Source: Phaeocystidibacter marisrubri
Lineage (GTDB): Bacteria; Bacteroidota; Bacteroidia; Flavobacteriales; Schleiferiaceae
DNA length: 64,000 bases
Direction: 5' to 3'
NCBI RefSeq assembly: GCF_008933165.1
Contig: NZ_WBVQ01000002.1
Coordinates: 1,263,569-1,327,568, forward strand
This document shows positions 1 through 9,671 of the stretch, piece after piece. A program made the position numbers and the translations under genes. The notes below the pieces were generated by a model. It had not been told where the DNA came from. It saw nothing but the letters and a program-made list of their open reading frames with translations, and made no database searches. The stretch's first letter is position 1. Each line of letters opens with the position of its first letter.

Positions 1-1
1 A

Positions 2-3000
2 GTTTGGGATGCAACGGGAGCTGCGCTACCCGGTGAAATGAAGGTGGTGAATGGCCGCATTCAATTAGAGGTCACTGGATTGGAAAGTGCAATTTATCCA
101 TTGGTCATTGACCCCTTGTCCAGCACACCCGCGAGTGTTTTGGAATCGAATCAGGCGAATGCCAGTTTTGGATACTCTGTTTCTTCTGCGGGAGATGTCA
201 ATGGGGATGGGTATTCCGATGTGATTGTGGGGGCATATTACTACACCAACGGGCAGAGCAATGAAGGTGCGGCTTATGTTTATTTGGGCAGTGCTACGGG
301 CTTGTCCAGCACACCCGCGAATATTTTTGAATCGAATCAGGCAGGTGCCTATTTTGGATACGCTGTTTCTTCTGCGGGGGATGTCAATGGGGATGGGTAT
401 TCCGATGTGATCGTGGGGGCATATTACTACGACAACGGGCAGAGCGATGAAGGTGCGGTTTATGTTTATTTGGGCAGTGCTACGGGCTTGTCCAGCACAC
501 CGGCAAATATTTTTGAATCGAATCAGGCAGGTGCCTATTTTGGAAACTCTGTTTCTACTGCGGGAGATGTCAATGGGGATGGGTATTCCGATGTGATCGT
601 GGGGGCATATTACTACACCAACGGGCAGAGCGATGAAGGTGCGGCTCATGTTTATTTGGGCAGTTCTACGGGCTTGTCCAGCACACCGGCGAATATTTTG
701 GAATCGAATCAGGCAGGTGCCTACTTTGGATACGCTGTTTCTTCTGCGGGGGATGTTAATGGGGATGGGTATTCCGATGTGATCGTGGGGGCATATAGAT
801 ACGACAACGGGCAGAGCGAAGAAGGTGCGGCTTATGTTTATTTGGGCAGTGCTACGGGCTTGTCCAGCACACCCGCGAATATTTTTGAATCGAATCAGGT
901 AAGTGCCCGTTTCGGAAGCTCTGTTTCTTCTGCGGGGGATGTCAATGGGGATGGGTATTCCGATGTGATCGTGGGGGCAAATCAATACACCAACGGGCAG
1001 AGCAATGAAGGTGCGGCTTATGTTTATTTGGGCAGTTCTACGGGCTTGTCCAGCACACCAGCGAATATTTTTGAATCGAATCAGGCAGGTGCCTTTTTTG
1101 GAAACTTTGTTTCTTCTGCGGGGGATGTCAATGGGGATGGGTATTCCGATGTGATTGTGGGGGCATATGCCTATGACAACGGGCAGAGCAATGAAGGTAG
1201 GGCTTATGTTTATTTGGGCAGTTCTACGGGCTTGTCCAGCACACCGGCGAATATTTTTGAATCGAATCAAGTGAGTGCCAATTTTGGAAACTCTGTTTCT
1301 TCTGCGGGGGATGTCAATGGGGATGGGTATTCCGATGTGATCGTGGGGGCAAATAGATACGACAACGGGCAGAGCGATGAAGGTGCGGCTTTTGTTTATT
1401 TTGGGGGGGCATCAGAGTTGAGTAGCACGCCAGTTGGCCAATGGACATTAAATCAGGCGTATGCCAATTTTGGATACTCTGTTTCTTCTGCGGGAGATGT
1501 AAACGGGGATGGGTATGAGGATGTGATCGTTGGGGCAAATTACTACGACAACGGGCAGAATTTAGAAGGTGCGGCTTTTGTTTATTTGGGCAGTGCTACG
1601 GGCTTGTCCAGCACACCCGCGAATATTTTTGAATCGAATCAGGCAAGTGCCTTTTTTGGAAACTCTGTTTCTTCTGCGGGGGATGTCAATGGGGATGGGT
1701 ATTCCGATGTGATCGTGGGGGCATATCAATACACCAACGGGCAGACCGATGAGGGTGCTGCCTTTGTTTATCTAGGGAGTGCCTCTGGACTTTCTGCCGT
1801 TCCTTCGGATACGTTGGAACTGAATCTGGAATATTCTGAATTTGGCTTTTCTGTATCGAGTGCTGGTGATGTAAATGGTGATGGTTATTCCGATGTTATT
1901 GTGGGGGCTCCTTACCCAAATTCCGCAGCAATCACAAATGATGGAGCCTTCTTTGTTTTTCTAGGGAGTGCTTCGGGCTTGTCACGAACCCCTGCGAATA
2001 TGAAATCTAGCCAACTAGGCTCAGAATTGGGGCAATCTGTGGCGAGTGCCCCAATGAATATGTTTGTATCCTTTCAGCCACTCCCAAATAATTTTAATAT
2101 AGGCTATTCAGTATCGAGTGCTGGAGATGTCAATGGGGATGGATATTCGGATGTGATCGTGGGGGCTGCTTATTATAGCAATGGCCAAACTGAAGAAGGT
2201 GCGGCTTATGTCTATTTGGGCAGTTCTACGGGCTTGTCCAGCACACCGGCGAATATTTTAGAATCGAATCAAGCAAATGCCAATTTTGGATGGTCTGTTT
2301 CTTCTGCAGGGGATGTCAATGGCGATGGTTATTCGGATGTGATCGTGGGGGCATATAGATACGACAACGGGCAGAGCGAAGAAGGTGCGGCTTATGTTTA
2401 TTTGGGCAGTGCTACGGGCTTGTCCAGCACACCAGCGAATATTTTTGAATCGAATCAGGTAAGTGCCCGTTTCGGAAGCTCTGTTTCTTCTGCGGGGGAT
2501 ATCAATGGGGATGGATATTCCGATGTGATCGTTGGGGCATATTACTACGACAACGGGCAGAGCGATGAAGGTGCGGCTTATGTTTATTTGGGCAGCGCTA
2601 CGGGTTTGTCCAGCACACCGGCGAATATTTTTGAATCGAATCAGACGTATGCCAATTTTGGAACCTCTGTTTCTTCTGCGGGGGATGTCAATGGGGATGG
2701 GTACTCGGATGTTATTGTGGGGGCTAATAATCAACAAAGCTCCTCTCAAGGAGGAGCGGGATATGTCTATTTAGGCAATGAGAATGGAGGATTGCGCAGC
2801 AATGTGGTTACGTATGACCAAAACCAAACGAGCAAATGGACGATTTCTAGCATAGGCGACAACAGTTTTACCGTTGGACTTTTCAATAAATCACCGAATG
2901 GTCGTGTAAACGGAGCCATTCAAGTAGAGACCGTTGGGGAAGGCCAGGCCTTTGGAACGGGAACGGTTACCACTGGCTCTTTCTCTGATTTGGGAACAGC

Positions 3001-4816
3001 AGGTAAAGAGCAAAAACTCACCGTAAATTATGAGCCGGGTGTTCGAACTCGCTATCGCGTACGTCAGGTATTTGACAAGCAAACATCCATTGACGGTCGT
3101 ATCTATGGTCCATGGAGAAATGGTTCTTTAGAGGGGCTTATAGGTGGTGATGCCGTTTTGTATGATGGAGCATGGCACAAAGGAAGTGGTGTTTCAGGCG
3201 CTCCTACTACCGCAGATAACAGCAAGCGTCTTCTCATCCATGGATCTGGTGCCTTGATTTCAGTGCAAGCCACGGTACAAGATCTCATCATCAGTGCGGG
3301 AAGTGATTTAACAATTCAAGCGGGCCAGTGTCTTACGGTTCAGGGTGAGGCCGGGAATGAAGGAACCCTCACAATAGGAAGTGATGCCAACGCTAAACAT
3401 GGTAATTACATCGGTCCATCGCTTGCGAATGTAGAGGTGGAGTTGTCTATTACGGATGAAGGATGGCACAATTTGTCGGTTCCTGTATCTATTACGTTAA
3501 GAGAGTGGGCTAAACAGAATACCGATGGAAGTATTGATACGTCTGGACAGAGCAATAGACAGAACGTTTGGAAGTACAACACAACGTTAAGCAACGGTGC
3601 GAATGGTGGATACGCCAACGGCAGTTACAGCAGTCATTCTTGGGGGACCTGGGAGATGTTTGGCAAAGACGATACGCTTGTAGGGAAAGGGTTGAACGTC
3701 TATATAGACGGCAACTACAACGGCGCACCTCAAGTGCTAAAAGCGGTAGGGACCACCATAGATGAAGATGTAGATATTCCATTGTACAATAGCTATGGTG
3801 GATGGAGCCTTGTGGGTAATCCATATCCTGGAAGTTTGAATTTGAATCAGCTCTATACTGAGAATAGTAGCGCGATGAACCCAGGGGTTTACATTTGGAA
3901 TGAAGCCAGTTCAAACCTTATTGCAGTGGATGCCCAAACCGGACTAGCGATTAATGGCAGCTTGGGAACAAACGCCAATGGCGTAGCTGTAAGTATGGGA
4001 CAATCGTTTTATATGCGTCCATCTGACTTCAATAACAACACTGCTAGTCAGGGATCGTCAAATAATTCTTTCTCACAAACGCTTACATTAAGTCAAACTC
4101 AAATGGTATGTGGCTCCAATTACCTCTGGAAGTCGAGCTATCCGGTAATCCGCTTGATTTCTGAATTCTCAGGAAGCACTTCCAAAGATGAAGTAGCCTT
4201 GGTATTCGATCCAACGTTTACCGATGGCTATCAAAAGTCGGAGGACATTGAAAAGTACTTTGCCGTTCAAGGGGATGTACCGGGCTTGTTTATTGCCGAT
4301 GATGACAATGCTATGTCTATTGCCAAGTGGAGTACTCCGGTAGATAAAGACACTATTCCAATGGGGCTTACAACCGCTCATGATGGTAGTATGAAGATTC
4401 ATATGGTAGAGTCTCCATCTCATTGGAACGTGTATCTAAAAGACCTCAAGACCCAAACGGTGACCTATCTAAACGGAGGTGATTACAACTTCCAACAGGA
4501 CACAGCTTACGGTCCAGATCGCTTTGAGTTGATTGTAGCTCTGAGTAGCGTTTCGGCAGAAGAGCACAACCGCATGTTGTCCTCAGATCCATTCGCCTAT
4601 AAAGCGAATGACGAAACCATGATTATCGACTTTGGATCATTTGCGGGATCTAATGTGAGCCTACAGTTGTACAATTTGAATGGACAACGAGTTTGGGCTT
4701 GCAACGAACCCGGAGTGGACCGAAAGAGATATGTACAAGACTTACAACCTGGTGCATACATTCTAATGATGCAGACTAGCGAAGGACGTGTATATCAACA
4801 AAAGATGATTTGGTAA
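2..4816 (+). CDS. T9SS-exported FG-GAP repeat surface protein, 5' end outside the window
   Basis: The frame is open from base 2 through the first visible ATG at 38, with coding-like sequence before it, so this is the 3' part of a longer gene. About 900 residues are FG-GAP repeats, each with a calcium-type DxNGDGY loop followed by SDVIVGA. I count 14 intact repeats and one degenerate unit (about residues 650-700). This is compatible with two seven-bladed beta-propellers, although that fold is inferred. A unique region follows (about residues 940-1500), and a C-terminal domain with LYNLNGQRVW and LQPGAYILMMQTSEG matches a T9SS type A sorting signal. The protein is therefore probably exported across the outer membrane and held at the surface or released. 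The repeats are almost identical at DNA level. Adhesion or matrix binding is a family-level guess; no catalytic motif is visible. Confidence 0.88.
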   Translation, partial: VWDATGAALPGEMKVVNGRIQLEVTGLESAIYPLVIDPLSSTPASVLESNQANASFGYSVSSAGDVNGDGYSDVIVGAYYYTNGQSNEGAAYVYLGSATGLSSTPANIFESNQAGAYFGYAVSSAGDVNGDGYSDVIVGAYYYDNGQSDEGAVYVYLGSATGLSSTPANIFESNQAGAYFGNSVSTAGDVNGDGYSDVIVGAYYYTNGQSDEGAAHVYLGSSTGLSSTPANILESNQAGAYFGYAVSSAGDVNGDGYSDVIVGAYRYDNGQSEEGAAYVYLGSATGLSSTPANIFESNQVSARFGSSVSSAGDVNGDGYSDVIVGANQYTNGQSNEGAAYVYLGSSTGLSSTPANIFESNQAGAFFGNFVSSAGDVNGDGYSDVIVGAYAYDNGQSNEGRAYVYLGSSTGLSSTPANIFESNQVSANFGNSVSSAGDVNGDGYSDVIVGANRYDNGQSDEGAAFVYFGGASELSSTPVGQWTLNQAYANFGYSVSSAGDVNGDGYEDVIVGANYYDNGQNLEGAAFVYLGSATGLSSTPANIFESNQASAFFGNSVSSAGDVNGDGYSDVIVGAYQYTNGQTDEGAAFVYLGSASGLSAVPSDTLELNLEYSEFGFSVSSAGDVNGDGYSDVIVGAPYPNSAAITNDGAFFVFLGSASGLSRTPANMKSSQLGSELGQSVASAPMNMFVSFQPLPNNFNIGYSVSSAGDVNGDGYSDVIVGAAYYSNGQTEEGAAYVYLGSSTGLSSTPANILESNQANANFGWSVSSAGDVNGDGYSDVIVGAYRYDNGQSEEGAAYVYLGSATGLSSTPANIFESNQVSARFGSSVSSAGDINGDGYSDVIVGAYYYDNGQSDEGAAYVYLGSATGLSSTPANIFESNQTYANFGTSVSSAGDVNGDGYSDVIVGANNQQSSSQGGAGYVYLGNENGGLRSNVVTYDQNQTSKWTISSIGDNSFTVGLFNKSPNGRVNGAIQVETVGEGQAFGTGTVTTGSFSDLGTAGKEQKLTVNYEPGVRTRYRVRQVFDKQTSIDGRIYGPWRNGSLEGLIGGDAVLYDGAWHKGSGVSGAPTTADNSKRLLIHGSGALISVQATVQDLIISAGSDLTIQAGQCLTVQGEAGNEGTLTIGSDANAKHGNYIGPSLANVEVELSITDEGWHNLSVPVSITLREWAKQNTDGSIDTSGQSNRQNVWKYNTTLSNGANGGYANGSYSSHSWGTWEMFGKDDTLVGKGLNVYIDGNYNGAPQVLKAVGTTIDEDVDIPLYNSYGGWSLVGNPYPGSLNLNQLYTENSSAMNPGVYIWNEASSNLIAVDAQTGLAINGSLGTNANGVAVSMGQSFYMRPSDFNNNTASQGSSNNSFSQTLTLSQTQMVCGSNYLWKSSYPVIRLISEFSGSTSKDEVALVFDPTFTDGYQKSEDIEKYFAVQGDVPGLFIADDDNAMSIAKWSTPVDKDTIPMGLTTAHDGSMKIHMVESPSHWNVYLKDLKTQTVTYLNGGDYNFQQDTAYGPDRFELIVALSSVSAEEHNRMLSSDPFAYKANDETMIIDFGSFAGSNVSLQLYNLNGQRVWACNEPGVDRKRYVQDLQPGAYILMMQTSEGRVYQQKMIW
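117..2735 (+). repeat. Tandem FG-GAP coding repeats, about 186-bp period
   Basis: Near-identical units of about 62 codons recur with a 186-bp period. The phrase GATGTCAATGGGGATGGGTA returns at about 195, 381, 567 and so on, with only scattered substitutions. The blocks at 781-942 and 2341-2502 are nearly identical over about 160 bp although seven or more units lie between them. This suggests gene conversion or unequal crossing-over. One unit, around 2000-2100, is broken and has lost its DxNGDGY loop. Confidence 0.9.
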
Positions 4817-4844
4817 TCATCACAGAAACAAGAAGAGAGGAGTG

Positions 4845-4876
4845 ATCCCGATGTGTTTTACTCATCCGTTCGGGAT
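4845..4876 (+). terminator. Probable terminator hairpin after the FG-GAP gene
   Basis: ATCCCGA (4845-4851) pairs with TCGGGAT (4870-4876), with an extra inner GATG/CATC pairing. The following bases are T-rich (TGCTTTCCCTTTC) rather than a clean T run. It lies 28 bp after the stop codon. Confidence 0.4.
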
Positions 4877-4934
4877 TGCTTTCCCTTTCATAACCAAGAA
4901 CGATTCGAATGAATCAAGATTAAAGTATAAACAG

Positions 4935-5126
4935 ATGTTTAAGATAAGGACAAATCAGCATTTACGTTACGCCGTGCTTTTGGTGTTTTTCACTCTTGCT
5001 TTTAGTGATGAATTACTCGCTCAGCCGGGCAACCCAAGTGCTCCAGCCCCTTTAAGTGCTATCCCCATGCTCATTGGCGCGGCCATGGTATATGGTGGAG
5101 TAAAGTACCGCAAGAAGAACCTATAA
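4935..5126 (+). CDS. Small signal-peptide plus membrane-anchor protein (PID-CTERM-like)
   Basis: This is a 63-aa protein if started at the ATG at 4935. An upstream in-frame ATG at 4842 would add residues that lie over the terminator hairpin, so the shorter start is preferred. It has a signal peptide (YAVLLVFFTLAFSDELLAQ), a short proline-rich stretch (PGNPSAPAPL), one membrane segment (IPMLIGAAMVYGGV) and a basic tail (KYRKKNL). This resembles the small Bacteroidota proteins built around a PID-CTERM-type sorting tail, although the diagnostic PID itself is absent. The function is unknown. It sits alone between the FG-GAP gene and the metal-efflux operon. Confidence 0.6.
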   Translation: MFKIRTNQHLRYAVLLVFFTLAFSDELLAQPGNPSAPAPLSAIPMLIGAAMVYGGVKYRKKNL

Positions 5127-5219
5127 ATTCGAATCCCCTACTCTTCCTGGAGTGGGTGTGCCTTCTTTGAAGAATGGAATGAGACTGTTTCGAGTTGTGA
5201 TAAAGAGTTAAGTACAAGT

Positions 5220-5256
5220 GTGATGGCAGTAGCCCGTTTTGGGCGCTGTCCATCAC
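5220..5256 (+). other. Stable imperfect hairpin in the 5127-5353 intergenic region
   Basis: GTGATGG (5220-5226) pairs perfectly with CCATCAC (5250-5256). Inner CAG/CTG and GCCC/GGGC pairs lie around a GTTTT loop. No T run follows, so a factor-independent terminator is uncertain. A smaller stem, CCTACTC/GAGTGGG, lies at 5137-5156. No gene is visible in this gap. Confidence 0.45.
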
Positions 5257-5341
5257 TAGGATTTACTCTTTCTATGTTTGAAATAAATGTTAAAGATGGA
5301 TTCTGAGTCCTCTTGCTTGTCCGTTCATTACATTGAAGTCT

Positions 5342-5349
5342 TAAATTTG
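5342..5349 (+). promoter_or_regulatory. Bacteroidota-type -7 box TAAATTTG for the efflux operon
   Basis: TAAATTTG matches the TAnnTTTG -7 consensus of Bacteroidota housekeeping promoters. It lies only 4 bp before the GTG start chosen for the next gene, so the transcript would be leaderless or nearly so if both are right. No clear -33 TTTG is seen at the ideal distance. Confidence 0.4.
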
Positions 5350-5353
5350 TAGG

Positions 5354-5785
5354 GTGAAATGGTTTAAATCCATATTCTTTAGTCTGCTTTTGTTGGTATC
5401 CAATAGCGGAATTGCTGCAAACTATCATTGGTGTGCTGGAGAACTTATGGATGCTTCAATTTCTTGGGGAGCAGATGAACTCTCTTGTGGAATGTCTGAA
5501 ATGGAGACCTGTCCTGCTACCCAAGATTCCCCCTCAGATTCCGATCAAAGTTCCTATTCTTCTCAGTCGTGCTGCGACCATGAAAGCAGCGTTTTAAATG
5601 TGGATGACGAACTGCGCCAGAGCACGGTTGATCTTTCCAGTGTTTCTGGTAAGTTCCTTGTTGCACTTGTACTCGCATTTTCCTCGTTTAATGAAGAGGA
5701 TGAGAATTACATTGAAGTACTTCGACACGAACCGCTCCCGAGTCGTGAATCACTCTATATCCTTCATTGCTCTTATTTGATTTAG
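5354..5785 (+). CDS. HYC_CC_PP-like small exported protein beside metal efflux genes
   Basis: This 143-aa protein has an N-terminal signal peptide (KSIFFSLLLLVSNSGIAAN) and then YHWC, a cluster of cysteines ending in SCCDHE, and a C-terminal HEPLPSRESLYILHCSY. The spacing of a His/Cys motif, a CC pair and a proline motif resembles the HYC_CC_PP family, found in Bacteroidota next to heavy-metal RND pumps. The Cys and His residues suggest periplasmic metal handling; this is inference. It starts with GTG, since no ATG fits the signal peptide. It is the first gene of the efflux operon, 70 bp ahead of the RND pump. Confidence 0.6.
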   Translation: MKWFKSIFFSLLLLVSNSGIAANYHWCAGELMDASISWGADELSCGMSEMETCPATQDSPSDSDQSSYSSQSCCDHESSVLNVDDELRQSTVDLSSVSGKFLVALVLAFSSFNEEDENYIEVLRHEPLPSRESLYILHCSYLI

Positions 5786-5855
5786 GCCTTTCCCTATTCA
5801 CGATTTAGGTCGCTTTTTAGCGATGCGTATTCATGAATTGGAAAAGACATAAATC

Positions 5856-8800
5856 ATGCTCAATAAAATCATAGACTATTTTTTGAGGAACAAGCTAGTA
5901 ACAACCTTGTTTCTCGTTGGTTTGATTATTTGGGGGATCGCAACCGCTCCATTTGCTTGGAATGTTCCCGTTATCCCATCAGACCCTGTTCCTGTGGATG
6001 CTATTCCAGACATCGGGGAAAACCAACAGATTGTATTTACGAAATGGCCAGGGAGATCTCCACAGGATATAGAAGACCAAATCTCTTATCCCCTCACCAC
6101 GTATTTGTTGGGGATACCTGGAGTTAAGACGATCCGCAGTAATTCGATGTTCGGCTTCTCGAGCATCTATATCATTTTTGAAGAAGACGTTGAATTTTAC
6201 TGGTCGCGTTCGCGAATCCTAGAAAAACTCAATTCCATGCCGAATGGATTGCTCCCTTCGGGTATCACTCCATCTCTTGGCCCAGATGCCACAGCTCTAG
6301 GGCAGGTGTATTGGTACACCCTTGAAGGACGAGATACCAGTGGTCAGGTTACAGGCGGATGGGGACTAGATGAACTCCGCAGTGTGCAGGATTTTTACGT
6401 GAAATATGCCTTAAGTGCCGTAGATGGGGTGTCTGAGGTAGCCTCCATTGGTGGTTTCGTAAAAGAGTATCAAGTAGATGTTGATCCCGATGCTCTTCAG
6501 AGTTATGACATCACACTCACCGATGTGGTCAATGCCGTACGGAATTCGAATATTGATGTTGGCGCACAGACCATAGAGGTGAATAAGGTGGAGTATATGG
6601 TGCGTGGACTCGGCTACATCGAATCACTAGAAGATTTGGAGTTGGCTGTGGTGGCTGAAACCGATAATACACCGATCTACTTGAAGGATGTGGCCCATGT
6701 TACACATGGCCCTGCCACGCGTAGAGGAATCCTCGACAAAGGCGGAGCTGAAGTGGTAGGTGGTGTGGTGATTGCCCGATACGGTGCGAATCCTATGCAC
6801 GTGATCAACGGGATTAAGGAGAAAGTTGAAGCGATTTCTAGCGGTTTGCCTTCCAAGGAGTTGATCGACGGAAACATGAGTCAGTTGTCCGTTGTTCCCT
6901 TCTACGATCGCTCCGAATTGATTGATGAAACACTTGGCACTCTTGAAGAGGCACTGTCGCTCGAAATTCTGATCACTATTCTGGTCGTTTTGCTCATGGT
7001 GTATCATCTCAGAGCTTCCATGCTGATTTCACTCCTGTTGCCCATTGCGGTGCTATTCACGTTCATCGCCATGAGCCGCTTTGGGGTAGACGCCAACATT
7101 GTAGCCTTGTCGGGAATTGCTATCGCGATTGGCACCATGGTCGACTTGGGAATTATCCTCACGGAAAACGTTCTGGTTCATGTGAACGAAGGTTCGGAAA
7201 AGCCACTAATCGACCGGATTTCAAAAGGCGTTTCCGAAGTGTCAGGGGCCATCGTTACTGCTGTAAGCACAACGGTTGTGAGCTTTATTCCGGTATTTGC
7301 AATGGAGAATGCAGAGGGGAAGTTATTCGGGCCATTGGCTTACACCAAGACGTTTGCCTTGATTTCTGCACTGCTGGTTTCCCTGTTCTTCCTCCCCATG
7401 CTTGCTCACTTGTTCCTCTCCAGAGTGAAGAGCAAGGCCATGGCGTTAACCTTGACTATTCTGACCATTTTGGCCGGGATCATTCTGCTGAGTGTTGGAC
7501 ACAACCTTGTTGGATTGGGGTTGGTGCTCATGGGAGTTATTGATGTGTTGAAATCCAGAATGAAACAGGAGCCATCCTTCAACCGCTATCTACAGTATGG
7601 CTGGGATCACTCTACCATCCTCATTGCCGTTGTTATCGTGACGTGGATCTTATCCAATTACTGGATGCCGTTAGGACCCATGGTGGGAGAAGTCGTTAAC
7701 TTCATCTTCGTAAGCGTATTGGTAGGACTGGTATTAACCGTCTTCTCTCTGCTTCGTTGGAAATATGAAGTTATCCTGAATTGGTGTTTGGACCACAAGT
7801 GGACTTTTCTATCCATTCCCGCCTTTTTTATCCTGTTGGCTCTGAATATTTGGTTGGGTTTCTCGTCTGTATTTGGATTCATTCCAAGGGTATTAGAGAC
7901 CATGGATGTGAATGTAAAGCAGACAAAAGTTTGGTCGGCTTTAGCTCACACATTCCCAGGCATTGGGCAAGAGTTTATGCCATCGTTGGATGAGGGAGCC
8001 TTTCTTTTAATGCCTACTTCAATGCCACATTCCGGCGTGGAATACAACCGTGAAATTGTGGGGCAACTCGATATGCGAATTGCGGCTATTCCTGAAATCA
8101 ATCAAGTGGTGGGCAAAGCCGGACGTGTGGAATCTGCTATCGACCCTGCGCCTATTTCCATGTTTGAAAACATCATCACCTACAAGTCGGAGTATGCAAC
8201 GGATTCCGATGGTCACCGGATAAGGTTTCGAACCGAAGGGAATCGATTTGTTCTGGTTGACTCAACCTCTATCCGAATCGATTCGGCCGCTTACCGCGGA
8301 TTGGATCCATCCGTGTTGCTCCCCGATGAAGATGGACAGTTCTATCGTCAATGGCGCTCGGAGATTCAATCTCCAGATGATATCTGGAATGAGATTGTGG
8401 AGGCCTCCAGAATACCAGGTGTGACTTCCTCTCCTAAACTTCAGCCTATAGAAACTCGATTGGTGATGCTGCAAACTGGAATGCGAGCACCTATGGGCAT
8501 CAAAATCTATGGAGATGATCTGGAAGTGATGGAATCCTTTGGTCAGGCATTAGAAGTTCAATTGAAGAAAGTGCCCGGCGTTAAAGCAGAGGCTGTATTT
8601 GCCGATCGAATTGTGGGCAAGCCGTATTTGGAAATCGATATTGACCGTGTGGCTATTGCACAATACGGGCTGACTGTGAAAGCCGTTCAAGATGTGATCG
8701 AAATTGCCATTGGAGGAATTCCATTGAATTCTTCTGTAGAAGGTCGAGAACGCTACAATATTCGAGTTCGTTATCCTCGGGAAAGACGAGATTCCCCAGA

Positions 8801-9671
8801 ATCCATAGGAGATATTTTAGTTCCTACCCCATCGGGGGCTCAAATTCCACTGGCCCAATTGGCCCATCTCGAATATGTAAAAGGACCACAGTCCATCAAG
8901 AGCGAGGACACCTTTCTAGTGGGATATGTCTTGTTTGATAAGAGTGATGGCTACTCGGAAGTTGAAGTCGTCAATAATGCCCAAACCTTTTTGAAAGACC
9001 GCATTGAATCTGGAGAATTGAGCGTTCCACAGGGAGTTCGCTACGAGTTTTCGGGTTCATATGAGAATCAGGTGAGAGCCCAAAAACGATTGTCTTTTAT
9101 CGTTCCAATGGTGCTTGTATTGGTGTTCCTCATCCTTTACTTCCAATTCAAGAGTGCCTCTACGTCCGCCATGGTTTTCTCTGGAATTGCCTTGGCCTTT
9201 AGTGGGGCATTTGTAGTCCTGTGGCTATTCGGTCAGTCTTGGTTTATGAATTTTGATATCATGGGTCAGTCCTTTCGATCCATCTTTGGAATTCAAACCA
9301 TCAATCTGAGTGTTGCGGTGTGGGTGGGCTTTATCGCGCTATTCGGCATTGCAACGGATGATGGAGTTTTGATGGCTACCTATTTGGATGATAGTTTCAA
9401 ACTCAATAAACCGAAGAGCCGAGACGAGGTTCGACAAACCGTTATTGAAGGAGGACTCAAGAGAATCCGACCAGCCGTAATGACTTCGGCAACCACGGTG
9501 ATTGCCCTGCTTCCCATTCTTTCATCTTCGGGGAGAGGTGCCGACGTTATGATTCCAATGGCGATTCCGGCCGTTGGAGGTATGTTGATGGCATCCATTA
9601 CGTTTTTCATCGTACCCGTATTGTACGCCATGAGAGAGGAACGAAGAATCAGAAAAAACGCAAAATCATGA
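5856..9671 (+). CDS. cusA: CusA/CzcA-type heavy-metal efflux RND transporter
   Basis: At 1271 aa this is longer than typical CusA (about 1040 aa), because it has extra hydrophobic segments (about residues 525-680) and a long insert around residues 780-840. It has the RND layout: an N-terminal membrane helix, a periplasmic porter region, a helix block with the proton-relay segment GTMVDLGIILTEN, a second porter region, and a closing helix block with ATDDGVLMATY. GRVESAIDPAPISMFE aligns with the CusA segment that carries a copper-binding methionine; here it is Met769. The expected role is proton-driven export of Cu(I)/Ag(I) or a related metal from periplasm and cytoplasm. The stop overlaps the next start by 4 bp (ATGA), implying translational coupling. 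The metal is not certain from sequence. Confidence 0.92.
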   Translation: MLNKIIDYFLRNKLVTTLFLVGLIIWGIATAPFAWNVPVIPSDPVPVDAIPDIGENQQIVFTKWPGRSPQDIEDQISYPLTTYLLGIPGVKTIRSNSMFGFSSIYIIFEEDVEFYWSRSRILEKLNSMPNGLLPSGITPSLGPDATALGQVYWYTLEGRDTSGQVTGGWGLDELRSVQDFYVKYALSAVDGVSEVASIGGFVKEYQVDVDPDALQSYDITLTDVVNAVRNSNIDVGAQTIEVNKVEYMVRGLGYIESLEDLELAVVAETDNTPIYLKDVAHVTHGPATRRGILDKGGAEVVGGVVIARYGANPMHVINGIKEKVEAISSGLPSKELIDGNMSQLSVVPFYDRSELIDETLGTLEEALSLEILITILVVLLMVYHLRASMLISLLLPIAVLFTFIAMSRFGVDANIVALSGIAIAIGTMVDLGIILTENVLVHVNEGSEKPLIDRISKGVSEVSGAIVTAVSTTVVSFIPVFAMENAEGKLFGPLAYTKTFALISALLVSLFFLPMLAHLFLSRVKSKAMALTLTILTILAGIILLSVGHNLVGLGLVLMGVIDVLKSRMKQEPSFNRYLQYGWDHSTILIAVVIVTWILSNYWMPLGPMVGEVVNFIFVSVLVGLVLTVFSLLRWKYEVILNWCLDHKWTFLSIPAFFILLALNIWLGFSSVFGFIPRVLETMDVNVKQTKVWSALAHTFPGIGQEFMPSLDEGAFLLMPTSMPHSGVEYNREIVGQLDMRIAAIPEINQVVGKAGRVESAIDPAPISMFENIITYKSEYATDSDGHRIRFRTEGNRFVLVDSTSIRIDSAAYRGLDPSVLLPDEDGQFYRQWRSEIQSPDDIWNEIVEASRIPGVTSSPKLQPIETRLVMLQTGMRAPMGIKIYGDDLEVMESFGQALEVQLKKVPGVKAEAVFADRIVGKPYLEIDIDRVAIAQYGLTVKAVQDVIEIAIGGIPLNSSVEGRERYNIRVRYPRERRDSPESIGDILVPTPSGAQIPLAQLAHLEYVKGPQSIKSEDTFLVGYVLFDKSDGYSEVEVVNNAQTFLKDRIESGELSVPQGVRYEFSGSYENQVRAQKRLSFIVPMVLVLVFLILYFQFKSASTSAMVFSGIALAFSGAFVVLWLFGQSWFMNFDIMGQSFRSIFGIQTINLSVAVWVGFIALFGIATDDGVLMATYLDDSFKLNKPKSRDEVRQTVIEGGLKRIRPAVMTSATTVIALLPILSSSGRGADVMIPMAIPAVGGMLMASITFFIVPVLYAMREERRIRKNAKS

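Noticed and set aside
65-1270. 401-codon open frame on the minus strand across the FG-GAP repeats
   Set aside because: It is a shadow of the repeats: the same antisense phrase recurs every 186 bp, with highly basic composition and no family resemblance. The same applies to 2258-2749 and 1314-1538.
117-2735. Regular repeats that could suggest a CRISPR array
   Set aside because: The period is 186 bp, the whole unit is conserved, and it is an open frame with FG-GAP calcium loops. There are no unique spacers.
3510-3914. Antisense frame in the FG-GAP gene
   Set aside because: Opposite a clearly coding region, unusual composition (Cys, His, Ser rich), no signal or motif.
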